Virus record (IMG/VR): IMGVR_UViG_3300007236_000021
Location: 1 to 32,723 of that record
Length of the DNA stretch: 32,723 nucleotides
DNA from: a virus
Strand: one strand, 5' to 3'
Part shown: piece after piece, positions 17,423-23,756 of the stretch
Numbering within the stretch: the stretch's first letter is position 1
How the letters are laid out: each line of letters opens with the position of its first letter
The notes under the pieces: generated by a model
Databases searched by the model: none
Told to the model about the DNA's origin: nothing
The model's input: only the letters and a program-made list of their open reading frames with translations
Made by a program: the position numbers and the translations under genes

Positions 17423-18007
17423 TCAAAGATCCTTCTGCATATTTATTCGTTTGACAAAAGTATCTAACGGTATATGAGATAAATTTGCAAGTGTATCAAA
17501 CTCTTGTATCTGATGTGTTGTTTCACCAACAACTCTAACAAAATCAACACTAGGATTGTTTGATATAACTGTAGACAACTGTTTTACCCAATTTCCGGTG
17601 TAGGTTGGCAAAGCGCCCACTGGTTTGTAATATGTAGTTCCTGCATATATGTTATTAAATTGTCCTTCGGTATTAGGTCCCAAGTCAAACCCCAATAGAT
17701 AAATTTTACGATTACTGTCATCACATGCAATACCGGCTGCAATTGGTCCACTACTATATCCAAAATACAGCTTTGGTATTTCACGAGCACCTGATTGAGG
17801 GAATGGTCGTCGTGTGTAAAATCGATTGTTTTTGCTATAACCCGATTGTTGTATTTCTTTTGCAATTTGTGCATCTGCTGCTACTAGAACTGTTACAGTG
17901 TCAGTTCTGTATATTGCATTGCACCCGTATACGTTGCCTACTTGATTTAAAGACTCAACAGAAATCGACTGTCGACTTATTCCGTTACCCAATACAAATG
18001 CTATCAT
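17423..18007 (-). CDS. Hypothetical protein with GNG-x-SR N-terminus (Rossmann-like)
   Basis: 194 aa. It begins IAFVLGNGISRQSISVESL, with GCNAIYRTDTVTVLVAAD and KEIQQSGYSKNNRFYTRRP following. A hydrophobic strand, a glycine turn and a later AAD resemble the first half of a Rossmann fold. Similar proteins occur in marine T4-like phages without known function. A distant likeness to DUF115/MptE-type or glycosyltransferase-related proteins is possible but unproven. It might modify fibre or host surface sugars, which is speculation from its place at the head of the fibre run. The ATG directly follows an intrinsic terminator, and its GGAGGG ribosome binding site lies inside that hairpin, so expression may be limited by structure. 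Confidence 0.65.
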   Translation of the reverse strand: MIAFVLGNGISRQSISVESLNQVGNVYGCNAIYRTDTVTVLVAADAQIAKEIQQSGYSKNNRFYTRRPFPQSGAREIPKLYFGYSSGPIAAGIACDDSNRKIYLLGFDLGPNTEGQFNNIYAGTTYYKPVGALPTYTGNWVKQLSTVISNNPSVDFVRVVGETTHQIQEFDTLANLSHIPLDTFVKRINMQKDL

Positions 18008-18045
18008 AAAAAAGACCCTCCCTGTATGTAGCAGGGAAGATCTTT
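18008..18045 (-). terminator. Intrinsic terminator that also hides the next gene's ribosome binding site
   Basis: The - strand RNA can form a 14-bp uninterrupted stem (AAAGAUCUUCCCUG with CAGGGAGGGUCUUU, two G-U pairs) and a 7-nt loop, followed by a U-run. It ends the transcript of the 169-aa gene at 18056-18565. The U-run runs directly into the ATG at 18007, and the GGAGGG for that ATG is in the 3' arm. Confidence 0.8.
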
Positions 18046-18055
18046 AGTGTTGAAA

Positions 18056-18565
18056 TTACGATGTGTAATTTTCTGTGATAGCAATAGAAACAGTGTCTCC
18101 TTTGGTACCAGAAACAATTGCAGTTCCTTCGTCAGTAAAGAAGTTCAACAGATAGCGGTTGTCGCTGTAGTCAAGTGCCCATTTGTTTGTCAAACGCTTG
18201 ACCAAAATATCAGTTGAATCATCACGGAAAATTGCAATGTTCATGTTTCCTTCACTCAAGGAACTTGTAGCTTCATTGGCCAATGTAGCAACATACTCGG
18301 TTGTAGTTGTTAGTCCATACACCAAGTATTTGGTTGAGCCTTTTTGGCGTACAATTACTGCATCTTCTTCCGACTGGCCTGTGTTTCTAGCACGACATCT
18401 GATCACAGGATATGATGCACTTGCAACGGTTTTAAGACCGCCAACAACACCAAAATATTGATCAGAGTTTAAAGTAGCCGGATATACTGCGGCAGTAAGA
18501 GATCCAACGTTGTTGAAGCCAATGTCTTTAGTTGTTGACATTTTAATTTTAAGAGGACGACCCAT
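18056..18565 (-). CDS. Virion structural protein candidate (MGRPLKI family)
   Basis: 169 aa. The N-terminus MGRPLKIKMSTTKDIGFNNV and the later segment QYFGVVGGLKTV resemble small structural proteins of cyanophages and other marine T4-like phages. The body is beta-rich with no membrane segment or known catalytic motif (VIRCRARNTGQ, DAVIVRQKGSTKYLVYGL, NKWALDYSDNRYLLNFF). It is a single-gene unit: a strong AAGGAG ribosome binding site, a leader of about 85 nt with two hairpins, a possible late promoter (18654-18661), and its own strong terminator (18008-18045). That suggests high late expression, as for a capsid decoration or tail component. The exact place in the particle is unknown. Confidence 0.66.
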   Translation of the reverse strand: MGRPLKIKMSTTKDIGFNNVGSLTAAVYPATLNSDQYFGVVGGLKTVASASYPVIRCRARNTGQSEEDAVIVRQKGSTKYLVYGLTTTTEYVATLANEATSSLSEGNMNIAIFRDDSTDILVKRLTNKWALDYSDNRYLLNFFTDEGTAIVSGTKGDTVSIAITENYTS

Positions 18566-18653
18566 TTGATTTCTCCTTATAGAAGTCCGATGCGGGTTCT
18601 AGCCGCTACGCAGAGGTCTCTGCATAAAACACATCATTGTGTTGCATAGCTTT

Positions 18654-18661
18654 TATTTAGT
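18654..18661 (-). promoter_or_regulatory. Possible late promoter (ACTAAATA) with hairpin leader
   Basis: On the - strand ACTAAATA keeps the TAAATA core but lacks the first two consensus bases. The 85-nt stretch to the ATG at 18565 contains two inverted repeats, GCAGAG/CTCTGC (18610-18623) and AACACA/TGTGTT (18628-18643), which may form leader hairpins. Confidence 0.35.
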
Positions 18662-18688
18662 CGAAAAAAGTACCAATCTGTTCAACCT

Positions 18689-18696
18689 TTTAAATA
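18689..18696 (+). promoter_or_regulatory. Possible late promoter (TTTAAATA) close to a start codon
   Basis: TTTAAATA ends 5 nt before the ATG at 18702. The spacing is the same as at the 73-aa gene (23749-23756) and similar to gp14. It could start an almost leaderless message. One mismatch to TATAAATA; low certainty. Confidence 0.35.
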
Positions 18697-18701
18697 CAAA
18701 T

Positions 18702-18863
18702 ATGAACAAGTACATGGAACCGGTGCATGTTCCATGGCGCCATAGGTACTTCTGGGATGGCGGATTGCACTGCATTACATTAGATCTTGAAAGAGAAGGC
18801 AAACAAGAAGACTACTTTCCTCTAAGAGGAAATCAAGGAATAATCGACTATGGGTTTGATTAG
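18702..18863 (+). CDS. Small hypothetical protein, 53 aa
   Basis: From the ATG at 18702 the product is MNKYMEPVHVPWRHRYFWDG, followed by GLHCITLDLEREGK and a C-terminus GNQGIIDYGFD. The composition looks like a real folded small protein: varied residues, several Trp, His and Tyr, no low complexity. It is isolated between two leftward units and points the other way. There is no Shine-Dalgarno sequence, but a late-like TTTAAATA ends 5 nt upstream. An ATG further up (18639) would add 21 residues of poorer quality. No known function. Confidence 0.5.
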   Translation: MNKYMEPVHVPWRHRYFWDGGLHCITLDLEREGKQEDYFPLRGNQGIIDYGFD

Positions 18864-18884
18864 TACTACATTTGAAACATTTAC

Positions 18885-18916
18885 AAAAAAAGGCCTGCTA
18901 AAATATAGCAGACCTT
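18885..18916 (-). terminator. Intrinsic terminator of the candidate RNA
   Basis: On the - strand AGGUCUGCUA pairs perfectly with UAGCAGGCCU (10 bp, one G-U) around a 5-nt loop and is followed by a run of about 7 U. There is no - strand protein gene upstream that it could serve before the promoter at 19140-19168, so it ends the RNA unit. Confidence 0.85.
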
Positions 18917-19133
18917 CTCTATAATATTTGATAGGTGGGACTAAGGATTACCCACAAGCGCCAGCACAGATCCTGTCCACGTCCAGCGAAGCCTAGCATT
19001 GGATAGTTACTTCCAAAATCTACATCTTCCTGTCTCCAGGCTCATGTAGTGCCACTACAGCTACTAGCCAAGTTACTGCCTCTGTAAGCAGCGTTTCCTT
19101 GCACTATCTAACTCAGACCGTCGTCTTTGTTAT
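18885..19133 (-). ncRNA. Candidate phage-encoded structured small RNA, about 245 nt
   Basis: The unit lies between a near-consensus promoter and an intrinsic terminator and has no convincing reading frame. It is visibly richer in G and C than its flanks, as structured RNAs in AT-rich genomes often are. Local helices include UGUAGUG/CACUACA (19059-19045), CCUG-GAGA-CAGG with a GNRA tetraloop (19040-19029), GUGGG/CCCAC (18955-18935) and a long-range helix UUAGAUAGU with ACUAUCCAA (19111-19103 with 19007-18999, one mismatch). It lacks a tRNA T-loop and CCA end, shows no obvious tmRNA tag, and no RNase P core motif. A 26-codon ORF (18919-18999) exists but has no ribosome binding site. Function unknown. 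It could act on host transcription like 6S RNA, or as an antisense regulator. Confidence 0.6.
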
Positions 19134-19139
19134 GTTTAT

Positions 19140-19168
19140 AATATAGTACATCTTGACACGTTTGTCAA
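19140..19168 (-). promoter_or_regulatory. Near-consensus sigma70-like promoter of the candidate RNA
   Basis: On the - strand a perfect TTGACA (19168-19163) is separated by exactly 17 nt from TATATT (19145-19140). Transcription should begin near 19133. It is the best promoter match in the window. Confidence 0.8.
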
Positions 19169-19169
19169 G
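19152..19169. promoter_or_regulatory. Perfect inverted repeat over the -35 box and spacer (operator candidate)
   Basis: CTTGACA-AACG-TGTCAAG is a perfect 7+7 inverted repeat with a 4-bp centre. It covers the -35 hexamer and the upstream half of the spacer, which is where a dimeric repressor would block RNA polymerase. Confidence 0.55.
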
Positions 19170-19170
19170 T

Positions 19171-19212
19171 ACTTTTTTATATTTTTTTATATTTTTTTAT
19201 ATTTTTTTTAAT
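19171..19212. promoter_or_regulatory. Phased A-tracts upstream of the RNA promoter (UP element)
   Basis: Read on the - strand, runs of 6-8 A separated by TAT recur every 10 bp (about four tracts) directly before the TTGACA. A-tracts at helical spacing bend DNA and bind the RNA polymerase alpha subunit, so this should strengthen the promoter. The element abuts the stop of the 77-aa gene. Confidence 0.6.
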
Positions 19213-19445
19213 TAATGTAGATCTAGTTCGTTTATTTCTTCGCCACAATGAGGGCAACACTTGCCTCCCAGTTGTTCCTTGCATTCACGAAACAGTTTGC
19301 GAAGACTTTTTGCTTCTTGGCTCCACTTTTTCATGTTGCCTTTGTTGCGCTCTGCTTTGGGTTTTTGATATTCTTTTTCAATCTCTTTTAATAGTTTTTT
19401 AAACTTTTCTTCAAATACTGGTAAGAAGCCTGTGTTGAAAGCCAT
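19212..19445 (-). CDS. Small protein with coiled-coil stretch and Cys/His cluster
   Basis: 77 aa. Residues 12-55 are highly charged and helical (FEEKFKKLLKEIEKEYQKPK, AKSLRKLFRECKEQL). The C-terminus GGKCCPHCGEEINELDLH has a CPHC knuckle with a further Cys and a terminal His, so it may bind zinc as a half ribbon. No family recognised. The ATG has a GGAG ribosome binding site 8 nt upstream and its own sigma70-like promoter (19474-19502), separate from gp23, whose transcript ends at the hairpin 19545-19573. So it is probably a small early regulatory or host-interaction protein. That role is inference. Confidence 0.65.
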   Translation of the reverse strand: MAFNTGFLPVFEEKFKKLLKEIEKEYQKPKAERNKGNMKKWSQEAKSLRKLFRECKEQLGGKCCPHCGEEINELDLH

Positions 19446-19473
19446 TTGTAATCTCCAAAAAAATACGCTCCAA

Positions 19474-19502
19474 ACTTTATGTTACTTGCTATTTAAAGTC
19501 AA
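19474..19502 (-). promoter_or_regulatory. Sigma70-like promoter for the 77-aa gene
   Basis: On the - strand TTGACT (19502-19497) is followed after 17 nt by TAAAGT (19479-19474, four of six matches). The same -35 box occurs in the promoter at 419-447. Confidence 0.45.
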
Positions 19503-19544
19503 TGAAGTAAAAAAATTGTAACAGAAATATGAAATTTTTCTCAT

Positions 19545-19573
19545 AAAAAAACAGGGCCGAAGCCCTGTTTTTG
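19545..19573 (-). terminator. Terminator after gp23, UUCG loop
   Basis: ACAGGGC-UUCG-GCCCUGU on the - strand followed by a U-run, 20-odd nt after the gp23 stop codon. The + strand also ends in a T-run, so the hairpin could work in both directions. The UUCG tetraloop makes it very stable. Confidence 0.85.
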
Positions 19574-19594
19574 TTTTTATATTAAGTGTAAAAC

Positions 19595-20806
19595 TTAGCT
19601 GAAGCTTAGGTTGCTTACAGCAATTTCACCAACATAATCACCTGCGTTACCGAAAGATGACGCTGTGTTTGTTAATTCGATATAACCGTAACGAGTCATA
19701 AAGCTCACTACTGGTTCGAATGTTGTTGGATCTAGTACGACACCACTTGACATCAACGGGATGTATGGGCAGTAGAACGCTGCTGCATCTGCTTCACTTG
19801 AACCTTTGTAACCAACTAGAACTGGTGTTGTGTCTGACGCATATGAGTCAACAAACACACGCATTGCACCGTTCAATGTACCAACGAATTTTGTGTTTGT
19901 TGGTGCTTCGAATGTACCTTCTGTTGTACGTGCAAATGCAGAAGTTGTTGCAGACTGTAGTACAGTCAATGCTGCTGGAGATACAACTGCCCAGTTACCT
20001 GCACCACGACGTGTGCGCTGTGCAATCAAGTTTGCAACACGGTTAACAAGCACTGCTAGTGCGGCATGCTCGTCACCAACGAATGTTGCTGTACCTGAAA
20101 CTGTAGCTTGGTTATATGTAAACTCAGTTTGTGCTAGTGAACGTAGAGACAATAGAATCTCTTGGTCGATTTCAGCAGTAATCTCTTGAGCAAGTGCTGC
20201 CATGATTTCTGCTTCAACGTCGATGCCGTGCATTGCCTGAGCATCTTGCGCTGCTTCGAATGTCCAACGAGCTTGTAGCTTACGTGTTTTTGCTTCAACA
20301 GCTTGCTTCAAGATTTGAACACTGATCTGACGACCACCAGAACCTTCAAGAATTGAAGTGTCTGCACCGGTGTATGTGCTTTGAGTTGTGCCAGGTACAC
20401 CAGATGATACGCTAGTTGCACTTGAGTAAGCCTGTGCAATTTTGAACGGGCTTAGTGCTTCTTCGCCAGCAGTTGTTGATGTTGCTGCTGCACTGTTGTC
20501 TGTCATGTTGTTTGCATAACGAACACGCAATGTGTGAATTTGACCCACTGGGCCTGTCATTGGCTGAACACCAACGATTTCGTTAGCAATAACAGTTGGC
20601 ATAACACGTCTGATTACCGGTAAAATAACACGGTTGAGTGTTGCAATGTTACCAGAAACGGTGGAACCCGAGCTGGCATTTTCTTTCAAGTACTTGCGTG
20701 TGTTTTCAAGAATAACACCTAAAGTACTACGGCGAGAGCCATTTAGGCCTTCCATAAGGGCTTCTTTGGTCTCGTCCCAACGGCTTTCAAGCAGTTCTTG
20801 TGACAT
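19595..20806 (-). CDS. 23: Major capsid protein gp23
   Basis: 403 aa. The block around residues 64-95 (VILPVIRRVMPTVIANEIVG, then VQPMTGPVGQIHTLRVRYAN) is the signature of T4-like gp23 (T4: VRRAIPNLIAFDICGVQPM). It forms the hexamers of the icosahedral shell. It is shorter than T4 gp23 (521 aa). The N-terminal part before the shell domain is only about 60 residues. A site of the gp21 type LxE may lie at YLKE (residues 39-42), not proven. Strong ribosome binding site AAAGGAGAC. Upstream TATAAA-like sequence between gp22 and gp23 could be an extra late promoter but lacks the TAAATA core. It follows gp22 by 21 nt and has its own terminator, as expected for the most abundant protein. Confidence 0.95.
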   Translation of the reverse strand: MSQELLESRWDETKEALMEGLNGSRRSTLGVILENTRKYLKENASSGSTVSGNIATLNRVILPVIRRVMPTVIANEIVGVQPMTGPVGQIHTLRVRYANNMTDNSAAATSTTAGEEALSPFKIAQAYSSATSVSSGVPGTTQSTYTGADTSILEGSGGRQISVQILKQAVEAKTRKLQARWTFEAAQDAQAMHGIDVEAEIMAALAQEITAEIDQEILLSLRSLAQTEFTYNQATVSGTATFVGDEHAALAVLVNRVANLIAQRTRRGAGNWAVVSPAALTVLQSATTSAFARTTEGTFEAPTNTKFVGTLNGAMRVFVDSYASDTTPVLVGYKGSSEADAAAFYCPYIPLMSSGVVLDPTTFEPVVSFMTRYGYIELTNTASSFGNAGDYVGEIAVSNLSFS

Positions 20807-20827
20807 TTCTGTCTCCTTTTTTATAGT

Positions 20828-21925
20828 TTATAGTCCAGCTAAACGTTTGATATCAATAACATTACTTGGGTTGTTGTCATCAACATCAATAGCTGGGCGG
20901 TTTTTATCACCAGTTACTTCGCGCACACTCTCACTGATTACCTTTTTAGCTTTCGGCGAGTTTGATTCAGCTAGTACTGCTGGTAGGTATTTTTCGTAAG
21001 CATTCTTGAGACGAGATGTCTGAACACTTTCCAAGAGATCTCTCATCACCACACGCTTGTCTTCATTTAGAGGACTAAGAAGTTCTTCCAATGTTGAATT
21101 ACGTTCATTGGATTCGTGGATTTGTTTAATCTCTTTCTCTTTCGATGCCACAAGATCTTTTGCTTCCTGTGCCACTCGAATTGCTTCACTCAATTGATTG
21201 TCTTTTTCTGAAATCACTTGAGTTAATTCACGCACTCTGCGATTTTCACGCAAGTGTGTGTTGCTAAACTCAGAAGCATATGCTTCAAAGATTCGACGTC
21301 CAAAGTCGTTTTCACGAGCAACTTGAATATCTTCTTTGAGTTGAGTTAACTCTTTCTTGAGATGGGTGGTAATTGCACTATTCATTCTTTCAGAACTTTC
21401 TTTAACAAATTGAGATTTCAGTCCTTCAAGTTTTTCACGTGCTTCACTGACCAAGCGAACTTTTGTTTCCACTAAGTCACGCTTGTCTTGAGCAAATTCC
21501 ATGATCTCTTCAGAGAGTGCAGCAACAATAAATTTTTCTAGTTTTTCAAAACCTTCACTGTGTGCTTTACGATCTTTACGTAACTCTCCCAATTCTTCTG
21601 CAAGTTTCGACACCATGAATTCATCAAAGCGTTCTGCTGACTCTTGCATTTTTGTTTGGAACTTGACTCGGTCTTCTGCTAGTTTTGCTTTTTCTTCGGC
21701 TAATTCTTGAATTTCGCCTTGCAAACCATCAGTTACCATCCTATCTAGGGCTTCTACCATAACTGTTTTGTCATGCTCATAGCGTTGTGCAAATTCCTCA
21801 CGGAGTTCAGCACGTACCTCATCTTTTGCCTCTAACATTTTAGCTTCCCAAGCTTCGTTGAGCTCTTGGCTAATGTCTTCGTTGATTAGGCCACTATCTA
21901 GCAAGGGTTTTATTGCATCTAACAT
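20828..21925 (-). CDS. 22: Prohead core scaffold protein gp22
   Basis: 365 aa. Nearly all is charged and helical, with long coiled-coil stretches (about residues 10-290). It lies between the gp21 protease and gp23, exactly as in T4. The C-terminal part (about 280-365) has conserved elements LLSPLNEDKRVVMRDLLESV, LKNAYEKYLPAVL and VSGDKNRP-like EVTGDKNRP. gp22 forms the inner core around which gp23 assembles and is then cut up by gp21. It is longer than T4 gp22 (about 270 aa), as is common in marine relatives. Ribosome binding site AGGAGA lies 6-10 nt before the ATG. The gene overlaps nothing, 14 nt after gp21. Confidence 0.9.
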   Translation of the reverse strand: MLDAIKPLLDSGLINEDISQELNEAWEAKMLEAKDEVRAELREEFAQRYEHDKTVMVEALDRMVTDGLQGEIQELAEEKAKLAEDRVKFQTKMQESAERFDEFMVSKLAEELGELRKDRKAHSEGFEKLEKFIVAALSEEIMEFAQDKRDLVETKVRLVSEAREKLEGLKSQFVKESSERMNSAITTHLKKELTQLKEDIQVARENDFGRRIFEAYASEFSNTHLRENRRVRELTQVISEKDNQLSEAIRVAQEAKDLVASKEKEIKQIHESNERNSTLEELLSPLNEDKRVVMRDLLESVQTSRLKNAYEKYLPAVLAESNSPKAKKVISESVREVTGDKNRPAIDVDDNNPSNVIDIKRLAGL

Positions 21926-21939
21926 GCGGGTCTCCTAGA

Positions 21940-22563
21940 TTAGATTTTGAGATCCTGAATAAGTCGTTTGACTTCTTCTTTCAGGTATCTCTGTACTTTG
22001 TTGCTCGGGCTAGTTTCTCTTGCAATTTCCAAAACTTTATGTCCGTACTTCATGTTATGAAGACCTTCATAAATTGCTTTTGGATAAGCATTAGGAGCAC
22101 TAGGCTGAGCAACCACATCGACAGTTACTATTTCAAAGTCACTGACATGTCCATTGTTTTCGCTTACATTACCGCTACCTCTTGATGAAACACCAAGTTT
22201 TACTCCGCTTTCTAACATAGTTTTTACTAGGTTACCCATTGGAGTAGGTAGGATTTTTAGTTTTCCGTAACCGTTAGGACCATCCATCCACATCTGTTCA
22301 ATCATGTGCGACACACGGTCTAGGTTAATTTTTAAATCGTCAGGGTGATCAACTTCTCCAAGAACCGAATTTCCCTGTTTGATTTGGTCGTTGAGCGTAT
22401 TGACTGCTTCTTGGATTTCTCCTACAGGATAAACACGTTCGTTGGCATTTTTTACACCACCTTGGATGCAAATACCTTTCATATAAAGATCCTTACCTTC
22501 GCCGTTGCTTTCTACAATAATGTTAGCAGCGTCAAAGGTAAGGTGTTCTTGTAAGAGAGCCAT
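21940..22563 (-). CDS. 21: Prohead core protease gp21
   Basis: 207 aa, normal for the family. The catalytic pair is visible: His73 in LGEVDHPDD and the serine in GVSSRGSG (Ser126 or Ser127), matching T4 gp21 (U9/S21-type prohead protease fold). NANERVYP at about 39-46 and FEIVTVDVVAQPSAPNAYP at about 143-161 are also conserved. It cleaves gp22, gp23 and other core proteins during head maturation. The C-terminal 40 residues are charged and may be removed on self-processing, as in T4 (inferred). It starts 12 nt after the acidic core gene stops, with AAGGAC as ribosome binding site. Confidence 0.95.
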   Translation of the reverse strand: MALLQEHLTFDAANIIVESNGEGKDLYMKGICIQGGVKNANERVYPVGEIQEAVNTLNDQIKQGNSVLGEVDHPDDLKINLDRVSHMIEQMWMDGPNGYGKLKILPTPMGNLVKTMLESGVKLGVSSRGSGNVSENNGHVSDFEIVTVDVVAQPSAPNAYPKAIYEGLHNMKYGHKVLEIARETSPSNKVQRYLKEEVKRLIQDLKI

Positions 22564-22575
22564 TTACCTATGTCC

Positions 22576-23388
22576 TTACTGGATTACTGACTTAGTGTTA
22601 ACACCAGATGCTTGTGTGTTGTCTGCTTTTGGAGCAGGCTTTTCATCTGGAGCTGTTGTTGCACCCATGTCTTGTGCTTTTGGAGCAGGGCGGCCTTTTT
22701 CTTCACCACCGTGATCACTTACTGGTTTTGCTTCGGCACCTTTTGCACCGCTGTTAGCTGCTACAGTGCTTTTAGTGTTAGTTCCAGCTTCTTCGCTTTT
22801 GACTGGCGCTGGTGCAGCTTTTAAGTCGACGTTTTCCATCATGCCTTCAGTTTCCATTTCGTCATCGTCAACTTCTTCGCTGTCCATGTCTACTTCAACT
22901 TCAGTATCTGCATCACCATCCATTAGTTCTTCAAACTCAGACATAAGTTCGTCTAGTTTGTCTTCAAGGTCAACAACACGATCTTCTAACTCCTCATGAT
23001 CACCTTCGTGCTCATCGGTGTCTCCGTCCATGTCATAGTCGACTTCGATTTCTTCTTCAGCTTCCATGCTTAGACCTGTTTCTTCTGCTTCGATGTCATC
23101 AATTAGATCATCAGCAGCGTCACCGCCTAATTCTTCGTCAATGCTTTCGTCCATTTTGTCATCGTATTCGATGTCTTTGGTGACTTTTTTGCCAGCTTTT
23201 TCAGCATGGTCGTCTTTTTCAGCATCAGACTCTTCTGTTACTGCATCTTCGTCAAGTTCTTCTTCACTCATTAGTTCTTCGTAGATTTGACGACTCTTTT
23301 CCACAACAATCTCGTGGAATAATTCTTTTGCTTTTGACTGTTCTTCGTTGATCACGAATTCAATCAGTTGTTCCATTTTTGTAGTCAT
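22576..23388 (-). CDS. Acidic prohead core protein, gp67-like
   Basis: 270 aa. The first 40 residues (MEQLIEFVINEEQSKAKELF, then EKSRQIYEELM) resemble the start of T4 gp67 (MEGLIEAIKSNDLVAARKLF), a small acidic core protein. Residues 41-190 are extremely rich in Asp and Glu. Residues 190-270 are Pro/Ala/Lys-rich, a very different composition. T4 gp67 is only 80 aa, so this is an enlarged version or a gp67/gp68 merger. It sits between the portal and the protease, where T4 has 67 and 68. Likely an inner core scaffold. GGAGG ribosome binding site. A weak late core TTAAATA lies 40 nt upstream, just after a hairpin at 23446-23467. Confidence 0.75.
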   Translation of the reverse strand: MTTKMEQLIEFVINEEQSKAKELFHEIVVEKSRQIYEELMSEEELDEDAVTEESDAEKDDHAEKAGKKVTKDIEYDDKMDESIDEELGGDAADDLIDDIEAEETGLSMEAEEEIEVDYDMDGDTDEHEGDHEELEDRVVDLEDKLDELMSEFEELMDGDADTEVEVDMDSEEVDDDEMETEGMMENVDLKAAPAPVKSEEAGTNTKSTVAANSGAKGAEAKPVSDHGGEEKGRPAPKAQDMGATTAPDEKPAPKADNTQASGVNTKSVIQ

Positions 23389-23445
23389 GTTTCCTCCATT
23401 AGGTTACTAGGCTCTGTAGTATATTTAACACATAGTCAAAGAAAC

Positions 23446-23467
23446 ACCGCCTTTAAGGCGGTTTTTT
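23446..23467. terminator. Hairpin with T-run between the 73-aa gene and the acidic core gene
   Basis: ACCGCC-TTTAA-GGCGGT followed by T6 on the + strand. On the - strand, the direction of the genes here, the U-tract is broken (GUUUCUUUG), so it would be a weaker stop. There is no + strand gene to serve. It may trim transcripts from gp20, or shield the head genes from antisense transcription. Confidence 0.6.
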
Positions 23468-23521
23468 GGTAAAAAATGTATTTTTAGAAAAAAATTTTTA
23501 TTTTTTTTATTATTTTTAGTT

Positions 23522-23743
23522 TTATAACTGTGGTTGCTCTGGTTGTTGAGAATACTGCCGTTTTACACTTTTTAATTTTTCTTCAAACTCGTATTGACGT
23601 ATATCGTTTAACTGTCGCAATTTATTAATTTGTCGAAGAGTTAATTTTGTTTTTCTTAAATCGCCAAGCTGAGGCTGACTGTTGTCTTGTGCAACATCTT
23701 GATAGCCAGTAGGCGCAGGTTCAAAGAGTTCAAGTAAAATCAT
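23522..23743 (-). CDS. Small head-module protein next to the portal (LRKTKLTLRQINKLR family)
   Basis: 73 aa. The core LGDLRKTKLTLRQINKLRQL is basic and helical. Similar small proteins are found next to gp20 in marine T4-like phages. Its position fits one of the T4 core genes 67/68, but no sequence link to those is clear. Its ATG is 8 nt after the gp20 stop. There is no Shine-Dalgarno sequence. A perfect TATAAATA ends 5 nt upstream and includes the gp20 stop codon, so it could be translated from its own leaderless message or by coupling to gp20. Possible role: prohead core or portal-scaffold contact (inferred). Confidence 0.7.
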   Translation of the reverse strand: MILLELFEPAPTGYQDVAQDNSQPQLGDLRKTKLTLRQINKLRQLNDIRQYEFEEKLKSVKRQYSQQPEQPQL

Positions 23744-23748
23744 ATTGT

Positions 23749-23756
23749 TATTTATA
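23749..23756 (-). promoter_or_regulatory. T4-type late promoter (perfect TATAAATA) at the gp20 stop codon
   Basis: TATAAATA on the - strand contains the TAA stop of gp20 and ends 5 nt before the ATG of the 73-aa gene. A T4-like start point would be at or inside that ATG. It may be functional, or a coincidence of the stop context. Confidence 0.45.

Noticed and set aside
18919-18999. 26-codon ORF (MLGFAGRGQDLCWRL...) inside the candidate RNA
   Set aside because: There is no ribosome binding site, and its frame runs through several of the predicted helices. The wider frame upstream is closed by a stop. It may still deserve a conservation test, but it is not supported as a gene.
18885-19133. tRNA, tmRNA or RNase P RNA
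   Set aside because: No cloverleaf, T-loop or CCA end, no tag-like ORF ending in LAA, and no RNase P core GAGGAAAGUCC-type motif could be found by eye.
20807-20840. Late promoter between gp22 and gp23 (TATAAACTATAAA)
   Set aside because: It lacks the TAAATA core present at the other late boxes. It may be a weak site but is not supported enough to list.
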